Below, piece after piece: positions 1-6,507 of a stretch of DNA of 8,631 nucleotides (position 1 is the first letter of the stretch; the number at the start of each line of letters is the position of its first letter). The stretch spans positions 1 through 8,631 of the forward strand of contig JAEOUK010000414.1 of assembly GCA_016839385.1 (NCBI GenBank), given 5' to 3'. Below the pieces are notes generated by a model. That model made no database searches, was not told the origin of the DNA, and worked only from the letters and a program-made list of their open reading frames with translations. The DNA is from Promethearchaeota archaeon (lineage in GTDB: Archaea; Asgardarchaeota; Lokiarchaeia; Sigynarchaeales; MK-D1). The position numbers and the translations under genes are program-made.

Positions 1-296
1 ACGGGCATAATCAACCCGAAATTTATTATTACCGCTTTCTTCCCCCTCAAGGATTTGGTTTTTCCATGGATGGTGCAGATAAAGCACACATTGTAAGGAA
101 TGGAGATGCTTTACTCGCATTAAATGGAGTGGTTCATTCTCAAACATCAGCTCCCGGTTATGCGATGTATTATATATGGGCAATTCGACATTTAGATGGA
201 GATCCTTATGGACCAGAGGATCCGCGCAAATTCATTCCAGAACATACTTGGGTATTGGATCCCAAAAATAATTCTAAAATCTGGCCACCAGAGTAA
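1..296 (+). CDS. iolB: 5-deoxy-glucuronate isomerase, C-terminal part (5' end outside window)
   Basis: IolB is a cupin-fold metalloenzyme that converts 5-deoxy-glucuronate to 5-dehydro-2-deoxy-gluconate, the step after IolD. The reading frame is open from base 3 to the TAA at 294-296, and the upstream part lies outside the window, so the first ATG at 66 is internal. Visible family signatures are the PEIYYYRF stretch followed by PPQGFGFS, a conserved GDA turn, a single His in the segment before APGY, and APGYAMYYIW; the protein ends soon after an HTWVLDP segment. Typical IolB proteins have GYHP where this one has VVHS, so the His is kept but the Pro is not. It is the first visible gene of an inositol operon, 28 nt ahead of iolD. 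The assignment rests on motif recall and on the company of iolD, iolE and iolG. Confidence 0.88.
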   Translation, partial: GHNQPEIYYYRFLPPQGFGFSMDGADKAHIVRNGDALLALNGVVHSQTSAPGYAMYYIWAIRHLDGDPYGPEDPRKFIPEHTWVLDPKNNSKIWPPE

Positions 297-324
297 TAAC
301 ATTGGTTAAAAAAATGATGTTGAA

Positions 325-2208
325 ATGGTAAAAAAAACTATTAAATTAACAACTGCACAAGCTTTGGTAAAATTTCTAGCCAACCAATATGTAGAAATAG
401 ACGGAGAAAAGCATCAATTCATCCGTGGGATATTCGGAATATTTGGACATGGGCAAGTCTGTGGAATTGGGCAAGCTCTTGAACAAAATCCCGATTTATT
501 GAAATACTATCGCATTCAAAATGAACAAGCTGGTGTTCATACTGCTATAGGTGCTGCTAAACACTTAAACCGCTTAGGGTGTTTTGCTGTTACTTCTTCG
601 ATTGGTCCAGGTGCAACCAATATGATAACAGGAGCAGCATGTGCAACATCAAATCGTATTCCAGTTTTATTATTACCAGGAGATATCTTTGCAGATCGAC
701 AACCTGATCCAGTGTTGCAACAAATAGAACAAAGTTACAATTTAAATATTGTCGCTAATGATGCGTTTAAACCTGTCTGTAAGTTTTGGGATCGAATTAC
801 CCGACCTGAGCAATTAATGACTTCATTAATAAATGCTATGCGTGTTTTAACTGATCCTGCAGAGACGGGTGCTGTTTGTATCGCACTTCCACAAGATGTT
901 CAAACAGAAGCATACGAATATCCTGAAAGTTTTTTCAAAAAACGAGTTCATAGAATCGACCGACGTCCTCTCTCTTCTGAATCTTTAGAGATAATACTTG
1001 CTCTACTTAAAACAAAAAAGCGTCCCTTAATCATAGCAGGTGGAGGAATTCACTATTCTTTAGCTTATGATGTCCTTGATACTTTCGTAAGACATACAAG
1101 TATCCCCGTTGCATTTACACAAGCAGGAAAAAGTGCTTTACGTTGGGATCATCCACAAAATTTAGGTGGGATAGGTGTTACTGGAACAAAATCTGCAAAC
1201 ATTCTAGCAAAAGAAGCGGATTTGATCATTGCATTAGGTACCCGTCTAATGGATTTCACGACAATTTCTAAGGGAGCTTTTCTTAATAAGGATGTAGAAA
1301 TCATCAGCATTAACGTATCGAATTTTGACGCTTATAAAATGGATGCAATCCCAATTCTTGCTGACGCTAAGCAGGCGTTACTAGCCCTCAAAGATGAATT
1401 AAAAGATTACTCAACCACAGAAGAATATCAAAAATATGTACAAAAATTGAAAGCAGAATGGGATGCAGAGGTAGATAGAGTAACAGCAGCTCAACCAGAA
1501 AAAGATTCAAGATTCTTACCTCAACCAGCTGTAATTGGAATTTTAAACAAACATATGCAAGAATATGATGTGGTGGTCAATGCTGCAGGAAGCATGCCGG
1601 GAGACTTACATCGAATCTGGCGTTCCAAATCTCCCAAATCCTATCACGTTGAATATGCATATTCTACAATGGGATATGAGATCGCTGCTGGTTTAGGTAT
1701 AAAGTATGTCGATCCCAATGCTGAAGTATATGTAATCCAAGGAGATGGAGGGTACTTGATGATGCACACTGAAATTGTCACCAGTTTAATGGAGAACGCT
1801 AAAATCATAATTTTATTATTCGATAGTCAAGGGTTCAATAGTATCTCAAACTTGCAGCAATCAATGGGGAGTGAAGGTTTTGGATGCGATCTTCGAGATC
1901 GAAATCAGAAAACAGGTCTTTCTGACAGACAAGGCCCTATACATCCAATAGATTATGCAAAGAATGCCGAAAGCTATGGGGCTATTTCCTATGTCGTTCA
2001 TTCTTTAAATGAACTTAAAGAGGCTTTAATTAAAGCGAAAAATGCTAATAGGACAGTTTTGATTGATATCAAGATTCAACACTGGAGTCAAGTTGGTGGA
2101 TATGAATCATGGTGGAGAGTCGGCATTGCACAAACCAGTACCATGAATAAAGTTAATGAAGCACACAAAAATATGGAAGAAAAGGTAAAAACCGCACGAG
2201 ATTATTAA
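325..2208 (+). CDS. iolD: 3D-(3,5/4)-trihydroxycyclohexane-1,2-dione hydrolase (ThDP-dependent)
   Basis: IolD hydrolytically opens the ring of trihydroxycyclohexane-1,2-dione to give 5-deoxy-glucuronate in myo-inositol breakdown. At 627 aa it has the usual family length and the acetolactate-synthase-like order: N-terminal pyrimidine-binding domain with catalytic Glu67 (RIQNEQAG), family strings GPGATNM, LLLPGD and RQPDPVLQQ, a central domain (GGGIHYS, TQAGKSA, GTRLMDFTT), and a C-terminal pyrophosphate domain with AAGSMPGDLHRIW, MGYEIAAGLG and GDG at 473-475. The tail GYESWWRVGIA is typical of IolD. One oddity is FDSQGF at 499-504, where family members usually have FDN; Ser501 sits at the expected Asn metal ligand, 27 residues after Asp474. 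The ATG at 325 is the first in-frame start after an in-frame TAA at 307. No clear Shine-Dalgarno is visible. The family is certain, though activity with Ser501 is not. Confidence 0.95.
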   Translation: MVKKTIKLTTAQALVKFLANQYVEIDGEKHQFIRGIFGIFGHGQVCGIGQALEQNPDLLKYYRIQNEQAGVHTAIGAAKHLNRLGCFAVTSSIGPGATNMITGAACATSNRIPVLLLPGDIFADRQPDPVLQQIEQSYNLNIVANDAFKPVCKFWDRITRPEQLMTSLINAMRVLTDPAETGAVCIALPQDVQTEAYEYPESFFKKRVHRIDRRPLSSESLEIILALLKTKKRPLIIAGGGIHYSLAYDVLDTFVRHTSIPVAFTQAGKSALRWDHPQNLGGIGVTGTKSANILAKEADLIIALGTRLMDFTTISKGAFLNKDVEIISINVSNFDAYKMDAIPILADAKQALLALKDELKDYSTTEEYQKYVQKLKAEWDAEVDRVTAAQPEKDSRFLPQPAVIGILNKHMQEYDVVVNAAGSMPGDLHRIWRSKSPKSYHVEYAYSTMGYEIAAGLGIKYVDPNAEVYVIQGDGGYLMMHTEIVTSLMENAKIIILLFDSQGFNSISNLQQSMGSEGFGCDLRDRNQKTGLSDRQGPIHPIDYAKNAESYGAISYVVHSLNELKEALIKAKNANRTVLIDIKIQHWSQVGGYESWWRVGIAQTSTMNKVNEAHKNMEEKVKTARDY

Positions 2209-2212
2209 AATA

Positions 2213-3112
2213 ATGTTAGATTCAACAAAGATAAGGGTTGGAATTGCGCCTATTGGATGGACTAACGATGACATGCCTGAATTAGGTGGTAATATTCCTT
2301 TTGAACAATGTATCCAGGAAATGCATGAAACTGGTTACTCAGGATGTGAAGTAGGGTCTAAATTTCCTCGGGATCCAGATACACTTCTTGAAGCTTTAAA
2401 ACCATATAAACTTCAAATAGCATCTCAATGGTTCAGTTCCTTTTTTACTGGAGACAGCGACCCAGGCAAGACTCTGTTGGCGTTTATTAATCATTTAATG
2501 TTCCTTAAATCTGTTGGAGCAAGAATCATTGTAGTGTCAGAACAGGGTCATAGTATTCAAGGGCAAATGAATATCCCTTTGTTTGATAATAAACCAGTTT
2601 TAATGGAAAGTGAATGGGAATCTTTGAGATCTGGGTTGGAATCTATCGGAAAAATAGCATTGGAGCATGATATGAAAATTGCATATCATCATCATATGGG
2701 CACAGTCGTTCAATCTCGAAGAGAAATTGATAAACTAATGCAACTCACCGATCCCGAGTACGTCTATTTACTTGCGGATATTGGGCACATGCATTATGCT
2801 GGAGGGGATCCCATAAAACTGGTTGAAGATTATATCGATAGAATTGTTCACATTCATTTAAAAGACGTTCGGTCAGAAATAGTTGAAAAGGTAAGAAATG
2901 AAAAACTTTCTTTTCTCCAAGGTGTGAAACTAGGCACTTTTACAGTTCCGGGAGATGGAGTCATCGATTTCAAATCCATTTTTAGAATTATTGGACAAAG
3001 TGATTATAATGGATGGCTAATCGTAGAAGCGGAACAAGATCCTTCTTTAGCAAATCCAAAACAATATGCAAAAAAAGGTAGAAATACTATTCGTAATTTA
3101 ACTGGTATCTAA
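2213..3112 (+). CDS. iolE: 2-keto-myo-inositol dehydratase
   Basis: IolE removes water from 2-keto-myo-inositol (scyllo-inosose) to give the dione substrate of IolD. The 299-aa protein is a xylose-isomerase-like TIM barrel of normal IolE length. The N-terminus has the very characteristic string VGIAPIGWTNDDMPELGG (residues 9-26), followed by GCEVGSKFPRD (44-54). Likely metal and substrate residues include the His run at 159-161, Asp189 with His192 and His194 (ADIGHMH), His213 and His215 (HIHLKD), and Glu272/Glu274 (VEAEQD) near the C-terminus. The VPGDGVIDF segment at 245-253 is also typical of the fold. The start lies 4 nt after the iolD stop, which suggests cotranscription and possibly translational coupling; no Shine-Dalgarno is seen. 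No family residue is obviously missing. Confidence 0.94.
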   Translation: MLDSTKIRVGIAPIGWTNDDMPELGGNIPFEQCIQEMHETGYSGCEVGSKFPRDPDTLLEALKPYKLQIASQWFSSFFTGDSDPGKTLLAFINHLMFLKSVGARIIVVSEQGHSIQGQMNIPLFDNKPVLMESEWESLRSGLESIGKIALEHDMKIAYHHHMGTVVQSRREIDKLMQLTDPEYVYLLADIGHMHYAGGDPIKLVEDYIDRIVHIHLKDVRSEIVEKVRNEKLSFLQGVKLGTFTVPGDGVIDFKSIFRIIGQSDYNGWLIVEAEQDPSLANPKQYAKKGRNTIRNLTGI

Positions 3113-3120
3113 TATTAAAC

Positions 3121-3126
3121 GAGGAG
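3121..3126 (+). promoter_or_regulatory. Shine-Dalgarno GAGGAG that places the iolG start
   Basis: GAGGAG is a good match to the archaeal/bacterial ribosome-binding consensus. It lies 7 nt before the ATT at 3134 and 4 nt before the ATT at 3131. It follows the iolE stop by 8 nt. No ATG, GTG or TTG lies in the iolG frame near it, so this site is the main reason for placing the iolG start here. Confidence 0.7.
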
Positions 3127-3133
3127 AAATATT

Positions 3134-4153
3134 ATTAAAAAGCCTATCATAATTGGATTAATTGGAGCAGGTCGAATCGGATTAATACATATTGAAAATA
3201 TACTGCATTCCATCCCTGACGTCAAAATAAAGACAATTGCTGATGTGAAAATTGATCAGATAAGAGAAAATTTGGCAAAATATAGTGGAATACATCTAAC
3301 TACCGATCCAAATAAAATCTTCAAAGACACTGAGATTACTACAGTGCTTATTTGCACTTCTACTGATACTCATTCTGATTTCATAACCAAAGCAGCAAAT
3401 GCAAAAAAAAACATATTTTGTGAGAAACCAATTGGAAATAACCTTTCAGAAATTCGAAAATCTTTAGAAGCAGTGAAATCTAACGATGTAAAGTTAATGA
3501 TCGGATTCAATCGCCGATTTGATCACAATTTTCGACGAATTAAAACATCTGTTGACGCAGGCGATATCGGTCAACCTCATATAATAAAGGTTACATCTCG
3601 GGATCCTGCTCCTCCTCCATTAGAATTCCTAAAACGTTCAGGAGGATTATTCTTTGATATGACTATTCATGATTGGGACATGGCTCGCTACATGGCAAAT
3701 TCTGAAGTACAAGAAGTTTACGCGGCTGGAGAAGCGTTGATTGATCCAAGTATTTCAGATTTTGATATCGATACTGCAGTTGCTATATTGCGTTTTGAGA
3801 ATGGAGCTTTAGCAGTAATTGATAATTCTAGACAAGCAAAATACGGATATGATCAAAGAGTTGAAGTATTTGGTTCTGAAGGAACAATTCTCGTGGATAA
3901 TGATACACCGAATTCTGCTAAATTATTCACTTCAAACTCAACTCAAATGGATAAAATACATTACTTCTTCCTTGAAAGGTATATGCAAAGTTATAAGGAT
4001 GAAATGATTGAATTTTTTAAGCGTATTCGAAATAATACAGAACCCTCAGTTACTGGATATGATGGACTTCAAGCGGTTTTAATTGCCTTGGCTGCGAAAA
4101 AATCTCTCGAGGAACACCGACCTGTAAAAATTTCTGAGGTTGACATTTTATGA
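3134..4153 (+). CDS. iolG: Inositol 2-dehydrogenase (Gfo/Idh/MocA family), apparent ATT start
   Basis: IolG oxidises myo-inositol with NAD+ to 2-keto-myo-inositol, the entry step of the pathway. The open frame from 3134 gives 339 aa, the normal family length. Residues 5-15 form the Rossmann start IIIGLIGAGRIG with its GxGxxG motif; EKPIG carries the conserved Lys98; GFNRRFD follows; and Asp175-x3-His179 (DMTIHD) matches the catalytic Asp/His pair of inositol dehydrogenases. The first ordinary start codon in frame is GTG at 3245, which would delete the whole nucleotide-binding motif and is therefore rejected. An in-frame TAA lies at 3116, so the start must be between 3119 and the motif; ATT at 3134 (or 3131) sits just after GAGGAG. 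ATT initiation or a base error are both possible. The substrate could be another cyclitol or sugar, but the operon favours inositol. The stop overlaps the next gene by ATGA. Confidence 0.88.
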   Translation: MKKPIIIGLIGAGRIGLIHIENILHSIPDVKIKTIADVKIDQIRENLAKYSGIHLTTDPNKIFKDTEITTVLICTSTDTHSDFITKAANAKKNIFCEKPIGNNLSEIRKSLEAVKSNDVKLMIGFNRRFDHNFRRIKTSVDAGDIGQPHIIKVTSRDPAPPPLEFLKRSGGLFFDMTIHDWDMARYMANSEVQEVYAAGEALIDPSISDFDIDTAVAILRFENGALAVIDNSRQAKYGYDQRVEVFGSEGTILVDNDTPNSAKLFTSNSTQMDKIHYFFLERYMQSYKDEMIEFFKRIRNNTEPSVTGYDGLQAVLIALAAKKSLEEHRPVKISEVDIL

Positions 4154-5232
4154 AAACAAAATTACAACAAACCACCGAAATTTCAAATTATTTGACGGAT
4201 ATTTGGAACGATAGCTGCTCTGTGGAAGAATTAACTTATTCTCTTAAAAATTCTGATTGTTCAGGTGCGACGAATAATCCTGTTATCGTAGGAAATGTAC
4301 TTCAAAAAGAATATTCTCTTTGGAAAGATCGTATTTTTGAAATCATCAAAGAATTTCCAGAATATGGAGAAATCGAAGTTACATGGCAATTAATTGAAGA
4401 AATGACCCAAAAGGGAGCTGAACTATTAAAACCCGTTTTCATTCGAGAAAATGGAAAAAAAGGCCGGATTTCAATTCAAGTGAATCCAAAGAACTGGAGA
4501 GATGCAGAAAAAATGTGGACCCAAGCTATGCATTTCAATTCACTAGCTGAAAATATTATTGTCAAAATACCTGTAACTAAAGCGGGAATTGTAGCAATTG
4601 AGGAAGCTACCTACCAAGGTGTTAATATTAATGCCACTATATGTTTTTCAGTTCCCCAATGTGTTGCAGTTGGAGAAGCAGTTGAGCGAGGTTTGAAAAG
4701 AAGGCAATTGGAGGGTAAGAATATCTCTTCAATGACTCCAGTGTGTACGTTAATGGTTGGAAGACAAGATGATTGGTTGAAAGTGGTTGCAAATAAAAAT
4801 GGTGTGATAGTCGATCCAGGAGTTCTTGATTGGCCAGGAGTAGCTGCAATAAAAAAATCATATAAAATTTTCAAGAATCGAGGTTTCAGAACTCGCTTAC
4901 TTGCAGCCGCTTATCGAAATCATCTTCACTGGTCCGAGCTTATTGGAGGGGACATGATTCTTACAATGCCATATAAATGGCAAGTTTGGTTTAACAGTAG
5001 CGATATTGAGGTTAAAAACCGTATAGATATCCCAGTTAATAAAAAAATACTTAAAACACTGGAAAAGAATTTTCCAATAGAATGGAAGAAATGTTACCAA
5101 GAAGATGGCATGACTATTGATGAGTTTGATACTTATGGAGCTGTACAACGAACTTTACGTGGTTTCATTCAAGGATATGATGATCTAGTTACAAAAATTC
5201 GAAATATCATGATACCTGATCCTGATATTTAA
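4150..5232 (+). CDS. Transaldolase-fold protein, possible inositol-pathway aldolase
   Basis: This 360-aa protein belongs to the transaldolase (class I, Schiff-base) family. Visible active-site equivalents are Asp21, Asn43 (ATNNP), Schiff-base Lys139 (VKIPVT), Thr163 (NATICFS) and Arg205 (MVGRQDDW), which should bind phosphate. The usual transaldolase Glu (STEVD) is Gln110 here (SIQVN), as in fructose-6-phosphate aldolase (SAQV), which also shares VKxPVT. The position that is Phe in transaldolase and Tyr in that aldolase is Met202. A longer C-terminal part (about 250-360) has AAYRNHLHWSELIGGD and a DGM-x-IDEFD segment. It overlaps iolG by 4 nt and has GAGGT at 4136-4140 as a likely ribosome site, so it is translated with the inositol genes. 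I infer cleavage of 2-deoxy-5-keto-gluconate 6-phosphate, replacing IolJ; an ordinary transaldolase or another aldolase remains possible. Confidence 0.85.
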   Translation: MKTKLQQTTEISNYLTDIWNDSCSVEELTYSLKNSDCSGATNNPVIVGNVLQKEYSLWKDRIFEIIKEFPEYGEIEVTWQLIEEMTQKGAELLKPVFIRENGKKGRISIQVNPKNWRDAEKMWTQAMHFNSLAENIIVKIPVTKAGIVAIEEATYQGVNINATICFSVPQCVAVGEAVERGLKRRQLEGKNISSMTPVCTLMVGRQDDWLKVVANKNGVIVDPGVLDWPGVAAIKKSYKIFKNRGFRTRLLAAAYRNHLHWSELIGGDMILTMPYKWQVWFNSSDIEVKNRIDIPVNKKILKTLEKNFPIEWKKCYQEDGMTIDEFDTYGAVQRTLRGFIQGYDDLVTKIRNIMIPDPDI

Positions 5233-5239
5233 AGAAATG

Positions 5240-5261
5240 AAAAATAAGTTAAAAATAAGTT
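5240..5261 (-). terminator. Tandem 11-bp repeat giving T-rich terminator for the GTPase/longin operon
   Basis: AAAAATAAGTT occurs twice in direct tandem (5240-5250 and 5251-5261). On the minus strand this reads as two T5 tracts just after the stop of the longin-like gene, followed by more T-rich sequence. Archaeal RNA polymerase commonly stops at such U-rich tracts without a hairpin, and I see no stem here. The tract lies in the 32-bp gap between convergent genes. Confidence 0.45.
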
Positions 5262-5264
5262 GGT

Positions 5265-5822
5265 TTAGATCCGTGTCCATGCCCAAGCTCTGCCAATTTT
5301 TTCTGTCCTTGCAATTTGTTGGTTTTCTTCTAGTTCCGACATAACTTTCCATACTTCTGAATTAGTCATTTTGAAATATCGTCGAATTTCGGGAGTTGTA
5401 AGTGATTCTCCCCCGAGCATGGTCATAATAATTCGTTTCACTTCGTCATAATCTTGGGATGTGCTGGGACTTTCTGTTTGCTTCAACATTTCTTCCTTTT
5501 CGTCCATCTGATATACAATTTCTTCCGCTATTTCATGTAATCGTTTTAATTTCATATTGATGTTTCGTGGTTTCATGAAAAGGGCACATAATTCTAGGCC
5601 CCTCGGAAAAGCAACCACATAGAAGTCATCATAAAGAATTGCCGTAGGTTTTAATCCAGAATTTCCACCTCGAAAACTCAAATAAAAGTTCATTAAGAAA
5701 TTCTCATAATCGATATTAATCTCATTTTCTACAAAAGTTACTACATTCTTTAAAATTGGACCTTCGATCATATCAAATCCGAGCATAGCTGCAGAGATAA
5801 TTTCACTTTCATCAAAATTCAT
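5265..5822 (-). CDS. Longin/roadblock-like domain protein with C-terminal winged helix
   Basis: This 185-aa protein is not one I can name. Residues about 8-106 fit a longin/roadblock-like alpha-beta pattern: a strand with GFDMIEGPIL (15-24), a second strand near 27-31, a helix at about 39-49, paired strands at 59-73 and 78-84, and a long helix at 90-106. A polar linker (107-124) leads to residues 125-185, which read as a winged helix: helices DEVKRIIMTML, TTPEIRRYF and SEVWKVMSELEEN, then a basic and aromatic wing ending in WAWTRI. It lies 2 nt downstream of an Arf-like GTPase gene and has GGTGA at 5829-5833 (minus strand) as a good ribosome site. Longin and roadblock proteins often bind small GTPases, so I infer a partner or effector that may bind DNA. 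The fold call is from pattern only. Confidence 0.6.
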   Translation of the reverse strand: MNFDESEIISAAMLGFDMIEGPILKNVVTFVENEINIDYENFLMNFYLSFRGGNSGLKPTAILYDDFYVVAFPRGLELCALFMKPRNINMKLKRLHEIAEEIVYQMDEKEEMLKQTESPSTSQDYDEVKRIIMTMLGGESLTTPEIRRYFKMTNSEVWKVMSELEENQQIARTEKIGRAWAWTRI

Positions 5823-5824
5823 AG

Positions 5825-6370
5825 CTACTCACCTTTCTCCTTCTCAATTTCTTCCATGATTACATTAATAATTTCTACTAATATTCTCCGCTGTTCGTTA
5901 TCTATTGCAGTTATTCCATAAGTGGGCACTTGCAATACGTCTTTGACTATCTTTGGTTCTAAATGCCCATCAATGTCTTGTTTGTTGGCTAATGCAACAA
6001 TTTTTGCACAATCCTCAGGGAATAGTGATTTTGTATGAGAAACTAATTCCTTGGTGCTTAGAACATTTTTTGGTGAGGAATCTGTTACTACAAACACAAT
6101 ATCCGACCCTTGGATATATTGACTCATATAATGCTTTAAATATGCTTTTTGACCTCCAAAATCCCAAATTTTCAATTTAATGCCTTCAAAATCCAATGTA
6201 CCAAGGTCAAAACCCTGCGTGGGATTATATTTCTTCTCAATATGTTTCTGTGTTAACAATTTCATAAGAGTAGTTTTTCCAACTGCGGGACTACCCACAA
6301 ATGATATTTTACCTACGGAAGCTCGATTTTTTATCTTTGAAACACTTAGTGATTTTTCATCTAAGGTCAT
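5825..6370 (-). CDS. Arf-like small GTPase
   Basis: This 181-aa protein is a Ras-superfamily GTPase closest in motif pattern to Arf. The boxes are G1 GSPAVGKT (26-33), a G2 Thr51 in PTQGFD, G3 WDFGGQ (69-74) with the catalytic Gln74 present, G4 NKQD (129-132) and a G5-like TAI (154-156). WDxGGQ together with NKQD is the Arf/Sar-type signature. The N-terminal 20 residues are polar and lack a Gly2 for myristoylation, so no lipid anchor is predicted. ATG 6370 is preceded two codons upstream by an in-frame TGA, which fixes it as the first possible start. Such GTPases are abundant in Asgard archaea but also occur in some other archaea. Close coupling to the longin-wHTH gene suggests a GTP-switched pair, though the process it controls is unknown. 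Confidence 0.85.
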   Translation of the reverse strand: MTLDEKSLSVSKIKNRASVGKISFVGSPAVGKTTLMKLLTQKHIEKKYNPTQGFDLGTLDFEGIKLKIWDFGGQKAYLKHYMSQYIQGSDIVFVVTDSSPKNVLSTKELVSHTKSLFPEDCAKIVALANKQDIDGHLEPKIVKDVLQVPTYGITAIDNEQRRILVEIINVIMEEIEKEKGE

Positions 6371-6384
6371 TTGTCAACAATCTC

Positions 6385-6396
6385 TCAATTAATTGA
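6385..6396. repeat. Perfect 12-bp palindrome TCAATTAATTGA
   Basis: TCAATTAATTGA equals its own reverse complement. It lies 15-26 nt upstream of the GTPase start codon, overlapping the likely core promoter. It could be an operator for a dimeric regulator, or a chance AT-rich palindrome. Confidence 0.4.
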
Positions 6397-6424
6397 AAAA
6401 AAACAAGGCGATTGAAGATATTAC

Positions 6425-6455
6425 TTTCAGTACTATCTGGATATTATCACTGAAA
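6425..6455. repeat. Inverted repeat TTTCAGT-N17-ACTGAAA
   Basis: The 7-bp arms at 6425-6431 and 6449-6455 are perfect inverted copies with 17 bp between them (arm starts 24 bp apart). The spacing puts both arms on about the same face of the helix, as for a dimeric or paired regulator, and the site is 53-83 nt upstream of the rubrerythrin start. No regulator is identified. Confidence 0.35.
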
Positions 6456-6507
6456 TTAGTTAGCGTACAACATAACTCTTAATAGAATGTAGATCAGATT
6501 TTGATGT

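Larger units (their letters stand above)
6371..6507. promoter_or_regulatory. Divergent promoter region between GTPase and rubrerythrin genes
   Basis: This 137-bp AT-rich gap separates two divergent genes, so it should hold both promoters. Rubrerythrin has no Shine-Dalgarno, and a weak TATA-like CTTAATA at 6478-6484 lies about 24 nt before its ATG, which would fit a leaderless transcript. On the minus strand an AT-rich palindrome lies 15-26 nt before the GTPase ATG, roughly where a TATA element would sit for a leaderless start. Neither element is a strong match to the archaeal consensus. Confidence 0.4.

Noticed and set aside
66..296. A separate 76-aa gene starting at ATG 66
   Set aside because: The frame is open to the window edge and the upstream residues (PEIYYYRF, PPQGFGFS) are conserved IolB sequence, so this is the tail of a longer gene.
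218..3606. Five GGATCC palindromes (218, 257, 2371, 2806, 3601), more than expected for AT-rich DNA and all in the inositol operon
   Set aside because: Each one encodes an Asp-Pro pair (GAT CCN after a G), so protein sequence explains them.
3819..4007. A 62-aa open frame within iolG
   Set aside because: It is an out-of-frame shadow of conserved iolG sequence with biased, unlikely composition.
3245..4153. Shorter iolG starting at GTG 3245
   Set aside because: It would remove the nucleotide-binding GxGxxG motif, which is encoded intact upstream in the same frame behind a ribosome-binding site.
4611..5148. Minus-strand open frames inside the transaldolase-fold gene
   Set aside because: They are antisense to a well-conserved enzyme and show no recognisable motif or ribosome site.
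5953..6392. Plus-strand open frames across the GTPase gene
   Set aside because: They lie antisense to the clear G-protein boxes and resemble no family.
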